Below, in pieces: positions 1-9,691 of a DNA stretch of 64,000 bases (position 1 is the stretch's first letter; every line of letters starts with the position of its first letter). The stretch is taken from NCBI GenBank assembly GCA_039822045.1, contig JBCBMY010000005.1:268461-332460 (forward strand), in the 5' to 3' direction. The stretch comes from HLUCCA09 sp039822045. Its GTDB lineage: Bacteria; Pseudomonadota; Alphaproteobacteria; Rhodobacterales; Rhodobacteraceae. The notes below the pieces were generated by a model. That model was not told the origin of the DNA and did no database searches. It saw only the letters and a program-made list of their open reading frames with translations. The translations under genes were made by a program, and so were the position numbers.

Positions 1-1
1 C

Positions 2-2098
2 TTCGATGGGACGGAGTTTACGACGTCCGGGCTGGTGACGGCCAATGGCGATACGGTCGACGGCGTGACGCTGGGAAGCGCCGGTGCGGTGGCCTCGGCG
101 GACGTCGCCGACAGCCCCTATGCGATCACGGGCTCCGAGGCGACCGGCACGGGCCTTGCGAACTACACCATCACCTATGTCGACGGCGCGCTGACCGTGA
201 CCCTAGCGCCCCTGACGATCACGATCGATGACCAGAGCAAGCTCTATGGCACCGATGTCACCTTTGACGGGACAGAGTTTACGGCGTCGGGGTTGGTGGC
301 GGACAGCGACGATACGGTGGACAGCGTGACGCTTGCAAGCGCAGGCGCGGCGGCCACGGCGGCCGTCGCTGACAGTCCCTATGCGATCACTGGGTCAAAT
401 GCCACAGGCACAGGGATCGGAAACTACGCCATCACCTTCGTCGACGGGGCGCTGACGGTGACCCCAGTGGCCCTGACGATCACGGCCGACGATCAGTCGA
501 AGGTCTATGGCACGAGTGTCACCTTCGACGGGACGGAGTTCACGACGTCGGGGCTTGTGGCGGCGAACGGCGACACGGTCGACAGTGTGACATTGGCGAG
601 CGACGGTACGGACGTCGCTGCGGACGTCGCGGACAGCCCCTATGTGATCACGGCCTCAAACGCGTCGGGCACTGGCATTGGAAACTACACCATAACCTAT
701 GTCGACGGGGCTTTGACGGTAGCCCCGGCGGCACTGACGATCACGGCCGATGACCAGAGCAAAGTCTACGGCACCGATGTCACGTTCGACGGGACCGAGT
801 TCGCAACATCTGGGTTGGTAACGGCGAACGGCGACGCCGTGGGCAGTGTGACGCTCGCGAGTACCGGCGCTGCAGCCGCGGCGGACGTGGCAAACAGCCC
901 CTACGCAATCACGGCCTCCGAGGCGACAGGTACCGGCCTTGCGAACTACACCATCACCTTTGTCGACGGTGCGCTGTCGGTGACCCCGGCGCCCCTGACG
1001 ATCACGGCCGACGACCAGTCGAAGGCATTCGGCACGGATTTCAGCTTCGACGGGACCGAGTTCTCAGCCTCGGGGCTGGTGACAGCCAATGGCGACACTG
1101 TGGACAGCGTGACACTGACCAGCGACGGGGCGGCGGCCGAGGCGGACGCTGCAAACAGTCCCTATGCAATCACGGGATCAAACGCGACCGGCACCGCGAT
1201 CGGCAACTACACCATCACCTTCGTTGACGGAGCCCTGACGGTGACCTCAGCGGCCCCAGACGATCCGACAATCACCGAACCAGACAGTCTGCCGCCGCCA
1301 CCACCACCGGTCGTCATTCCAGGTGCGGATACGGTCATTGACCTCCCGGTCTTCCGTGAGGTTCTCGTCGCAAGCAATTCGGCCGACAATGGCGCGACCC
1401 CAACAGCAACAGCGGTCGCATCAAGCACATCGTCTGCTGGCGGGACGGAGTCCGAAGTTCTCTCAGCGAGTAGTAGTGCGACGGGAGGGGGCACGGAGCA
1501 AGATGCCGGCACGGTCGCTGCGCGTCCTTCGTCTGGCACTGAAGGTGGGACCGAGCCGCTCTCTGCAGGAGGTGGCGTCAGGGACTCCGACTCGGCGTCG
1601 GCAAGCCAATCGTCCGACCTGGAGCAGGCTGAGGAGACGCTTGCCGTCGTCACCGAGATGTCTACGGAGTTCGAATTGCGCGCAGACTCCTGCTCAGGCA
1701 CACAGGAGAACGTCACGGAGTATCTCGCTTGCCTCGCGGATGCGCTGGAAGACTTCTCTGACGAGCTGACCCAGATCGTCGAGGATCTTCCACCCGGCCT
1801 GGAATCTGTGGCCGAGATCGTGCGGACGGCCAGTCGCGACATTGCGAACGCTAACGAGATAGCGCGCCAGCGCCTTGGCGAGGCCACCAGCGATGCCGAA
1901 CGGGAGGCGATCCGGCGCGAGGCGCTCAATGCGGCCACCGCTTCGATCCAGACCGCGCAGGAGGAAATTCGCAAGACTATCGAACTTGTGAGGGCAGAGG
2001 ACCCGGAACTTGCTAGATTGCAGCGTGCCCAAGGTGAGACAGTGCTGGTAGCCGTTGCGACAGTTGAAACGGGGCTGTCCCGGGCGACAGGTCTATAG
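2..2098 (+). CDS. MBG-repeat surface/secreted protein, 5' end outside window
   Basis: The frame is open from base 2, so the gene starts before the window; 698 residues are visible. The first ~410 residues are near-identical beta-sandwich units of 87 residues (LTITADDQSKVYGT ... GNYTITYVDGALTV). This is the signature of MBG/YDG-type domains found in large exported adhesins and filamentous-haemagglutinin-like proteins. The repeats are followed by a proline-rich linker (PPPPPPVV), a Ser/Ala/Gly-rich low-complexity stretch, and a C-terminal helical, probably coiled-coil segment rich in Glu, Arg and Ala (about residues 540-690). No RTX repeats are seen at the C-terminus, so a two-partner or similar export route with signals in the missing N-terminus is more likely; that is inference. 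It ends 15 bases before the caspase-like gene and is probably cotranscribed with it. Confidence 0.8.
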   Translation, partial: FDGTEFTTSGLVTANGDTVDGVTLGSAGAVASADVADSPYAITGSEATGTGLANYTITYVDGALTVTLAPLTITIDDQSKLYGTDVTFDGTEFTASGLVADSDDTVDSVTLASAGAAATAAVADSPYAITGSNATGTGIGNYAITFVDGALTVTPVALTITADDQSKVYGTSVTFDGTEFTTSGLVAANGDTVDSVTLASDGTDVAADVADSPYVITASNASGTGIGNYTITYVDGALTVAPAALTITADDQSKVYGTDVTFDGTEFATSGLVTANGDAVGSVTLASTGAAAAADVANSPYAITASEATGTGLANYTITFVDGALSVTPAPLTITADDQSKAFGTDFSFDGTEFSASGLVTANGDTVDSVTLTSDGAAAEADAANSPYAITGSNATGTAIGNYTITFVDGALTVTSAAPDDPTITEPDSLPPPPPPVVIPGADTVIDLPVFREVLVASNSADNGATPTATAVASSTSSAGGTESEVLSASSSATGGGTEQDAGTVAARPSSGTEGGTEPLSAGGGVRDSDSASASQSSDLEQAEETLAVVTEMSTEFELRADSCSGTQENVTEYLACLADALEDFSDELTQIVEDLPPGLESVAEIVRTASRDIANANEIARQRLGEATSDAEREAIRREALNAATASIQTAQEEIRKTIELVRAEDPELARLQRAQGETVLVAVATVETGLSRATGL
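209..1252 (+). repeat. Four tandem 261-bp repeats encoding MBG domains
   Basis: Four complete in-frame units start at 209, 470, 731 and 992, each 261 bp (87 codons). A fifth, partial unit precedes them from base 2. Each begins with a Pro/Ala-Leu-Thr-Ile-Thr codon run and ends with a Val-Asp-Gly-Ala-Leu motif. The high nucleotide identity between units makes copy-number change by recombination, or assembly collapse, plausible. Confidence 0.9.
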
Positions 2099-2113
2099 CG
2101 TCGGAGAGCAGCA

Positions 2114-4051
2114 TTGCGGACTTTCAGCCTCGTTGTTGCGGCGATCTTTCTCTTTGTTGCGCCCGGCGCCGGGTGGGCCGAGAACCGTGTTGCGCTGGTT
2201 ATTGGAAACTCGAGCTATCGGCACGTCGCGGCGCTCAAAAACCCAACCAACGATGCATCCGACGTCTCCGTTGCGTTAGAGAGCCTCGGGTTCGACGTTA
2301 TTCTCGGCATCGATCAGTCGCGTCAGGAGATGCTCGACCGAGTGGCGGAATTCGAGGACCGGGGGGCGGACGCTGAGGTCGCTCTTCTGTTCTTCGCTGG
2401 GCATGGGTTTCAGGTCGATGGCCGGAACTTTCTGATCCCGGTGGATTCCCGGATCGCACGGCGTGGTGACATTTCCGATCAGACAATCGCACTCGACGAG
2501 ATCCTGGAGCGGATGGAGAGTTTCAGAGGTCTGAAGCTCGTGTTCCTAGACGCGTGTCGCGACAATCCATTCGAAGACCGGTCGGACGGGATCGGAGACG
2601 GGCTGGCGAGAGTAGGCAGTGCAGCCGACTTCCTGTTTGCCTATGCCACTCAGCCGGACAACGTGGCCTACGACGGCACTGGCCGGAACAGCTTCTTCAC
2701 GGAAGCGCTTCTCAGCCACATCCATTTTCCTGACCAGGACGTTTCGGATCTGATGATAAACGTGCGCAAGGACGTGCTGGCCGCAACCGGTGGCAAGCAA
2801 ATTCCGTGGGAAAACTCTTCCCTGACGCGCCAGTTCCAGTTCGACAGCAGCCCCGCCATTGCGTCCGACGAGACCATTCTGTGGCAGATCGCGGTGGCAA
2901 CGGAAGATCCCAGCCTGATGAACTTCTACATGCGCAAGTATCCCGATGGCGCGCATGTCGATGCCGTCATGTCGTACCTTTCAGACGGCTCGGGCGTGCC
3001 AGGCGGTTCTGGTGTGACGCGCAACACTCAGCCTGGGATTTCGCAAGACACCGAAGAGATCTTCTGGAGACTGGCACAGCGGAGCCGAGCGCGGCCTCTC
3101 TTGGAGCAGTATATCGAGCGCTTTCCGGATGGCTCTTACGCCGAGGAGGCATCTCGCCTCGTCGCGACCCTCCCGCAAGCTGACGACGCAAGCATGGGCG
3201 CGCTCTGCGAACGGCTGGCCACCCATCCGCGCGACAGGACGGCGAAAACGTCGGGAGTACCCTTCGCTCGACTGCAAGAGAATGCAATTGCCGCCATTCA
3301 GGCCTGCAGCGCTGCCGCCAGCGAGTCTCCCGACCTCCCGCACTATCTCGCGCTCTTGGCCCGTGCGACCGCTGCGACGGGCGATCTCGACCGGGCAGTC
3401 ACGCTGTATCGCCAGGCGACGGAACGAGGTGATCTGCGCGCGATGGTGAGCCTTGCGTTCCTCTACGAGACAGGAACGGGGGTTGACCAGGACCCCGCCC
3501 GGGCCCTTGCGCTTTATCAACAAGCAGCCGCCGGGGGCAGCCACGACGCAATGATCAACCTCGCCGTTTCGCTCTTTGAGGGCGACGGCATCACGCAGGA
3601 CCCAGACCAAGCCATCGACCTGCTGCAGCGCGCCGCATCCGAGGGATCGGCAAAGGCCACCTACAATCTGGGCGTTCTCGGTCAGGATGGTCTCGTCGGC
3701 ACGCCAGGCGATGCCTTGCGGAACTTCCTTTGGGCTGCGCGATATGGTGAGTATCTTGGTTATCGCTCCGCTGCAATTATGCTCGATGAGGGGAGAGGCG
3801 TGCCACCAGACCAAGAGTGGGCCGCAGATCTCCTTTTGCGCGGCGTGGCCTCCGATGCGGGCGAGTTGCTAGGTGAACTGACCGGACGCCCAGGCGACTG
3901 GTCGCAGGAAACGATAGCCTGGCTTCAAAGACGCCTCGGGGAAGCTGGCCACTATAGCGCGGAGATCGACGGCCTATCGGGCCCGGCGTTCGATGCGGCA
4001 CTGACCCTTTGGAGAAACGGTGGGTTCTCCCCCGCCGTGTTGAGGCACTAG
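2114..4051 (+). CDS. Caspase-like (peptidase C14) protein with Sel1 repeats
   Basis: 645 aa. A predicted signal peptide (about residues 1-22, ending AGWA) is followed by a caspase-like domain beginning RVALVIGNSSY. The catalytic dyad is visible as His in FFAGHGF (about residue 98) and Cys in LDACRDNPF (about residue 150). The middle region is less distinctive. Residues ~400-580 carry Sel1-type repeats (AMVSLAFLYETGTGVDQDP, AMINLAVSLFEGDGITQDP), and the C-terminus resembles a peptidoglycan-binding helical bundle (AWLQRRLGEAGHYSAEIDG). The start is TTG with GGAG seven bases upstream; no better ATG fits. Caspase-Sel1 proteins are common in alphaproteobacteria but mostly uncharacterised. Placement directly behind the repeat adhesin suggests cotranscription and possibly processing of that protein, which is inference. 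Confidence 0.82.
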   Translation: MRTFSLVVAAIFLFVAPGAGWAENRVALVIGNSSYRHVAALKNPTNDASDVSVALESLGFDVILGIDQSRQEMLDRVAEFEDRGADAEVALLFFAGHGFQVDGRNFLIPVDSRIARRGDISDQTIALDEILERMESFRGLKLVFLDACRDNPFEDRSDGIGDGLARVGSAADFLFAYATQPDNVAYDGTGRNSFFTEALLSHIHFPDQDVSDLMINVRKDVLAATGGKQIPWENSSLTRQFQFDSSPAIASDETILWQIAVATEDPSLMNFYMRKYPDGAHVDAVMSYLSDGSGVPGGSGVTRNTQPGISQDTEEIFWRLAQRSRARPLLEQYIERFPDGSYAEEASRLVATLPQADDASMGALCERLATHPRDRTAKTSGVPFARLQENAIAAIQACSAAASESPDLPHYLALLARATAATGDLDRAVTLYRQATERGDLRAMVSLAFLYETGTGVDQDPARALALYQQAAAGGSHDAMINLAVSLFEGDGITQDPDQAIDLLQRAASEGSAKATYNLGVLGQDGLVGTPGDALRNFLWAARYGEYLGYRSAAIMLDEGRGVPPDQEWAADLLLRGVASDAGELLGELTGRPGDWSQETIAWLQRRLGEAGHYSAEIDGLSGPAFDAALTLWRNGGFSPAVLRH

Positions 4052-5043
4052 GACCTTACCACGGCAAAGGTGTAGTGACGCTGGAACTGCCCACTATGAG
4101 GATGGTCGGGGTTTCCGGTTGGTCTCAAGCAAGCCAAGGAATGGCTCAGCCTCGCAGAGAGTTCAGAATTACGTACTGTCCTGAGCCGAATTTGTTCTGC
4201 GTGCGGGTTGGCCAATACCATGGATTGGCCCTCAGACCTTGGGACCGAAAGGGCGACCTCGACGAGGGAACCAAGCTGAAGGACGAGACAGGCGGAGCGA
4301 TTTGTCAGTGTCTTTCCACTCGGGGTTTGGAGCAACAACGGCGCCAGATCGCGCCTGACTATGCCGAGGCAATCGTCAACGACCGCTTCTTGGTTGCGCG
4401 AACCTGGTCCAAACTTCGAAATGGCAATCGCCTACCAAGGTTTGGTAACAAGTGAGGCAATTGCCGCCGCAGGGATGAACGGGAACGACCGGCGAATATC
4501 GACGTCCTGGCGTTGATCTCCGCGGATCGAATGAACGCAGCCTGGCAGGCCGCGCAACGTATGCGTACCTGCGGCGCACGTGGTACCGCTAGCAATGTGG
4601 ACCGGATCCTCGAGAGTGTCTCGCGACAGGGCGACTATCCTCATCGTCATCGACGGTCACCGAGTGAACCTCAGTTGGCTGGGCGGAGTCTCTGGCCTCC
4701 AAACGAAGAGCCACGGCGACGATCCTTCTTTCCAGACCGACCGTATCATTGACCTCTAACGACTCGCCAGAATTGACGCGCGCCAATCATCGCTGGAATT
4801 CAAAGCCTTGCCAAAGGATGCCCCGTTCGGCTGTCCTACGCCCAGGTGATCGATCCCACGGACTAGTGGTGCGATCCAATCGATGGCTCGGACGGAGGCG
4901 CAATGGGACAAGTTCACAATGGCAGCGCCACAACCACTCATGCTGTCCGTGGAAGGGGGCATCAATCCCAGGATTGCCGGGAGCCGAGTTTGAACCCGGC
5001 AATGGGACGGTTCGAGAAACAGTCCGAGCGGTCGCGTTCTTCA
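4052..5043. other. Long non-coding stretch after caspase gene
   Basis: About 1 kb with only short, overlapping ORFs of unbiased composition in all frames. None has a recognisable family motif or a convincing ribosome binding site. Together with the transposase remnant that follows, it looks like decayed DNA rather than a compact regulatory region. Confidence 0.6.
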
Positions 5044-5214
5044 GGTGCGGTCACGACGAACGCTTGAACCACACGATCAAATACGCGTCCGTCAGACACT
5101 TCCACCGCGACAAAACGAACTGCTCTGGAACCACCTCGCCGGCATCCCTGAGGCCCAAGACTGCACTCGCCGTATCGGCGCACTCAGCGCCCTCGCGCTG
5201 TGCGAGCACATCTG
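5044..5214 (+). pseudogene. IS481-like transposase C-terminal remnant
   Basis: One frame reads GHDERLNHTIKYASVRHFH, close to the IS481/IS3-type transposase core around the last catalytic Glu (family pattern GQVERMNRTIKxATVKRFH). After a frame change near 5110 a second frame reads RRIGALSALALCEHI before a stop, matching the family ending RRLKTLxGLTPYEHI. Upstream transposase domains are not recognisable. I read this as a short, frameshifted relic of an insertion sequence; no terminal repeats were found. Confidence 0.5.
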
Positions 5215-5239
5215 AAAGAACTGAAGAAGCACGTAAGGC

Positions 5240-8200
5240 TCAAGCTCGGAGATTGGAGGACTGAAGCACCGGTGCCCCAGCGCCCCTCCTGCGGGATTGC
5301 GCCGCTACGCCGGGGTAGATGAGGATTACGTCAAGAGCCTCAACGCTCCGCACATTGAGGTCCCACGCGTTGAAGGTGAACGTCGGGCCGCCGTCGGTAT
5401 CTTCGTCGTAGTTTGCAGCAGCGAACAGTTCGAACGCCGCGATCTGGTCGGCAACGCCCGGTGCAGCGAACTCGGCCGCCGTCAGATAGATCTCCAGCGT
5501 ATCGAAACCCACCATGCCCCTGTAGAGATCCGACGCCCCCGCATTGTCACCCACGACGAAGACGAGCACATCGTCCCCCGCGCCCGCCTGCACCTCGTCC
5601 GATCCGGCGACACCCGCCAGGGTGTCTGCCCCGCCGCGTCCAACAATCACGTCGGCGCCGCCACGGCCGTTGATGGCGTCGGCGTTTCCGCCCCCTTTGA
5701 CTGTCTCGCCAGCCTCGGAACCATTGACGTCGAAGTCGGGCACGGCCCCGCCGCTGCCACTCGCTGACACAGACACCACAACGCTAGCGGCGTCCGGGCC
5801 TCCGGCACCGTCGGAGGCTGTATAGGTGAACGCATCTTCGCCTTCGAATCCGGGGGCCGGTGTGTACGTCACACCAGACCCATCGGGAAGAATTTCGACT
5901 GATCCGTTGGAAGGGTCCGTGACGTCCGAAATAGTGAGATCGTCGCCGTCCGGATCGGTGTCATTTGCCAGAACGTCGATCACGATCGGCAGGCCTTGGA
6001 TTGCGCTCGCCGCGTCATCCGTGGCCCTCGGCTCATCCTGCACCGGAGTGACGGTCAGCGAGACCGTTGCCGCGTCGGAGTTGCCGCCGTCCACCGCTTC
6101 ATAAACGAAACAGTCTGTGCCGAAATAGTCGGCGTCCGGCGCGAAAGTGAATGTGCCACTCTCGTTGGGCACGACGCTCCAGTGCGACGGGTCGGTTAGG
6201 AGCCGCGCGGCAGGAACACCGCCGCTCGCAGCAGAATCATTGTCCAAGACGTTGCCGGACATCGACTGGTCCTCTGGCCCGGAATACGAGTCATCCATTG
6301 CTGTCGGAGTATCTCCGCCATCGCCGCTGGAAAGCAGGAAAACTTGGATGTTTTCGACGGCCCTCACACTCCGACCCAATGCGGTCAGGGTGAAGGTCGG
6401 GCCTCCGTTCGTTGTCGGATTGTAGTTGGCAGCCAAAAAGCTCTCGAGCGCAGCAACTTCGGAGGCCACACCTGGTTCTGCAAACTCGTCCTGTGTCAGG
6501 TAGAGTTGCAGCGTATCTACGCCGGACATGCCGGTATAGAAGCCTGTTGCGCCTGAATTGTCGCCGGCCACGTACACCAGCGTGTCGTTGTCAGCGCCGC
6601 CTTCCACCGTGTCCGATCCGGCGCCTCCTGCCAGGGTATCGTCCCCGCTACGGCCAATTACGCGATCTGCACCGCCCCGTCCATTAGCGCTGTCGGCGCT
6701 CCCACCTCCCTTTATGGTTTCACCAGCGCTGGAGCCGTTGACGTCAAAATCAGGCGCAGTCCCGCCGTTGCCATCCGCCGTCACGGTCACCGTCAAAGTC
6801 GCGCTGTCGAACCCTCCTCTCCCTTCGGACACGGTGTACCTAAAGTCGTCGAAACCAGAGAAATTCGGATCCGGACTGTATGTGATCGTGCCATCAAGGT
6901 TGACCCCGACACTACCGTGGTCGCCTTGCGTAACGGACACCACCTCCAAGGTGTCTCCGTCGGGATCGACGTCATTCTGCAGCACGGTGATCGCTATCGG
7001 CGCGTCTTCGGCTGTAATCGCTGCATCGTTGGCTGCGACTGGGCGGTTGTTGTCGGGATCTCTCGGCACGTCATCCAGCAGGGCCGCCAACATCTGAGGG
7101 TCCCACCCTCCGTTGCCGGAGTAGTCGTACATCGTGTGAAACGACCACCAACTCCATGAAATGCCCCCCGCATCAGCCGCCTGACGAACGTCAACTGCCC
7201 ACTCCGAGCGCTCGTCCACAGGAATCTCGATATAGGCGCCGAACTCTCACAAGAACACAGGCATATCGCCTTGCTCTTCGCGCCAGGCCGCGAGTCGTGC
7301 GAAATCATCCGCGAGACGCGCTAGGTCGGCCTCACTGCCCCAATCGCGGCCAAACGGTGGGGGATCGTCGACCCAAGGCGCGCCCTGGTGCGTGAACAAA
7401 AACGGGTGATAAAAGTGAAGTGTTGGAACGATGTAGTCGTCGTTCGGGAGTTCGAGCCTTAGTGTGCCGGTGACCGGGGACCAATCGTCGCCGCCCACAA
7501 GCACAGCGCGCGTGGGATTGGTCTCTCGTATGACCGCCAAAACCTCGACCATGGCCTGATCGACAAGTTCACCCTCAAAATTGCCGTTGGGCTCGTTGAA
7601 GACCTCGAAATAGACGTTCGAGGGCATGTCGGCGAAGCGCGTAGCGATCTGACCCGAGAGTTGCTTTAGAAGTGGAAGCTTCTCGACAGGATCGCTGTTC
7701 ATTGAAAGGAAGTGATGGGTATTGACGACCACGTTGAGATTGCGATCCAGCGCCCACCCGATAACCTCTTCCACGCGCGTGAAGAATGCTGGGTCGATTT
7801 CGCCGTTGTTATGATTGCTCGACCAGCGAACTGGGAGACGAATAGTATCGAAACCCGTGTCGGCGACTTCCAGAAGGTGATATTCTTCAATGACGTAGTC
7901 CCATTCGCCTTCGTCAGGCGCGTCCAGGGCGCTGCCGAGGTTGATGGCCCGCTGAACCTCGAATTCGAGAACAGGCGCATCCCGACCAATTGCCAGAATA
8001 AAGTCATCGTTAACCGAGCTGGAGCCGTCACAGGCTGTGACCCGGATGTCCAGCGTGCCGTCGAACTCGGCGGGTGCAGTGCCGCGGAACATGGTTCCGT
8101 CGAACGTCAGCCAACCGGGCAGGACATCGCCTGACGAGAGAGACGCACTTAGGCTGGGTACATCGCCATCTGGATCCCCGAACGTATCGGGGTGAAGCCG

Positions 8201-8410
8201 AAAGGCGAAAGGATCGCCTGGCAAGCGCGCTCGATCCACGATTGGTTCCAGGATGGTCGGCGACTGAAGCGCCCAGCCCGCAGCAAGCTGCTGGCCGTTT
8301 GACGCGAGCGAGGGCTGCCCATCAATTGCTTCAGGCATCGATAGGGCCTCTTGCCCCACCGCTTGCCTCGCTATGCCGAACAACCCCGCGAAACAAGCAT
8401 TTTGATTCAT
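5240..8410 (-). pseudogene. GH5 cellulase with cadherin and RTX modules, broken by in-frame TGA
   Basis: One continuous frame of 1057 codons is interrupted only by TGA at 7249-7247. N-terminal ~120 residues: Ig/cadherin-like (LPGWLTFDGT ... GTLDIRVTACDG). Then a glycoside hydrolase family 5 domain: substrate-binding HHF, acid/base Glu in NVYFEVFNEPNG, nucleophile Glu in the strand MPVFL-stop-EFGAY, and WSWWSFH after it. The stop replaces the Gly that precedes the catalytic Glu (GGA to TGA). Downstream come cadherin-like repeats (VLQNDVDPDGDTL, VLANDTDPDGDDL) and two copies of an RTX-like module (GGADRVIGRSGDDTLAGG; GGADVIVGRGGADTLAG), typical of type I secreted proteins. There is no N-terminal signal peptide, as expected for type I export. 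It would act outside the cell on beta-glucans. A GTG at 7219 could restart the distal part, but that would lack the catalytic domain. Confidence 0.8.
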
Positions 8411-9013
8411 TACCTCGGCCGTTCCGTTGTGTCCCGAGTTGGGCCTTCAGGACATAGAGGAATGCTTGGAGACTACCTTTCTGCGACATGAGCCCCCGTA
8501 CTTGCACGCGAACGGACGGCCTGGACCGGCAACGCCGCGTCGCTACCAACAACCGAACCGCTCCATCCAATGGGAGTGATGCGCAGTGATCGCTCTTGTT
8601 GCGGTAGAAACATCCGTGGCGGGTGCCGTTTACGTATCCTTGTTGGTGCTGTCGAAGCTCTTGCACGGCCCTGCCAGATCAACTGGTTGGCCGTCGCTGA
8701 ACCTAGAACGTGCAAGTGGCTTGCGGACCAACCAGGCGTTGGGTCCAACGCCGCGTCGACCGTAGAAGATAATGGTGTCTCGGCGGAGCAGTCCGTCGTC
8801 CGCCGACGTGCAACGCGACAACGACCCGCCGCCTGTCCGTCGCCAATCTTGCAGTCACACCCTGCTTGGTCGATTTCGGCGAGACTGGGCTTCCATGCCG
8901 TCCGGCACCGGCCGCCGATGCACACTCGCCGGCGATCCCGTACCGTCGCCATACAAGAAGACGTCACTAGATGATCAGTCTGAATGTACGACTATCCGGC
9001 ATGGAAGTAACTG
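8411..9013. other. Intergenic region between cellulase and response regulator
   Basis: About 600 bp between divergently transcribed genes. Short ORFs here overlap on both strands and show no family motif. It must hold promoters for both the cellulase gene and the two-component operon, but no confident -35/-10 pair could be picked. Confidence 0.5.
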
Positions 9014-9691
9014 ATGCGAACGCTGCTCGTGGAGGATCATCCGTCGCTCGCCGAGGCAATCGCCGGCGGGCTCATCAGAGCGGGTTTCGTCGTCGACGTC
9101 GCTGGGACAGTGTCGGAAGCCCGTGAGGCCGTTGCGCTGTCCCGATACGATCTGGCGATACTTGATCTCGGCTTACCAGATGGCAGCGGCTTAGACCTGC
9201 TGAGCGAGTGGCAAGCGAGAGGAGCCTTTCCAACGATTATCATGACGGCACGCGGAGCCTTGGGTGACAGAATCGCCGGATTGGACAGTGGTGCCGACGA
9301 CTACATCGTGAAGCCCGTCGAAATTCCGGAAATCGTGGCCCGCTGTCGCGCTATCCTTCGCCGCCCGGGCAACAGGGAAAGCGTCGTTCTGACCGCCGGT
9401 TGCCTTCGCCTTGACACGAGCAACAGAGAGGCCCGGTGCAGAGATCTGCCGCTGCCCCTTGGCAGGCGCGAGATCAGCCTGTTGGAGGTGCTAATTCGGC
9501 GCCAGGGCCGGGTCGTTCAACGTATGGCGCTGGTAGACGCCCTCTACGATCGGGACACGGAGGTCACGCCAAATGCCGTCGACGCCGCAGTCTCGCGCCT
9601 CCGGCGCGGGCTCGTCGAAGCAGGCGCCGATGTGAGCTTGAAAACGATCCGAGGCGTCGGATGGATGCTGAGTGTCGGCGGCGAGACATGA
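9014..9691 (+). CDS. OmpR/QseB-type response regulator
   Basis: 225 aa. The N-terminal receiver domain has acidic residues ED at 7-8, the phospho-acceptor Asp51 in LAILDLGLPDGSG, the conserved Thr in TIIMTARG, and Lys in YIVKPVE. The C-terminal winged helix (~residues 130-222) includes LGRREISLLEVL and the recognition region AVDAAVSRLRRGL followed by IRGVGWML, as in OmpR-family members. Phosphorylation by the partner kinase should control DNA binding. The stop overlaps the kinase ATG (ATGA), so the two are translationally coupled. The downstream RTX gene on the same strand is a possible target, by position only. Confidence 0.93.
   Translation: MRTLLVEDHPSLAEAIAGGLIRAGFVVDVAGTVSEAREAVALSRYDLAILDLGLPDGSGLDLLSEWQARGAFPTIIMTARGALGDRIAGLDSGADDYIVKPVEIPEIVARCRAILRRPGNRESVVLTAGCLRLDTSNREARCRDLPLPLGRREISLLEVLIRRQGRVVQRMALVDALYDRDTEVTPNAVDAAVSRLRRGLVEAGADVSLKTIRGVGWMLSVGGET

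Noticed and set aside
1207..1974. A 255-codon minus-strand ORF inside the MBG gene.
   Set aside because: Low-complexity Ser/Arg composition and full overlap with the MBG protein frame; no ribosome binding site.
4009..4455. A 148-codon ORF after the caspase-like gene.
   Set aside because: It begins inside the preceding gene, has no motif, and overlaps equally long frames on the other strand.
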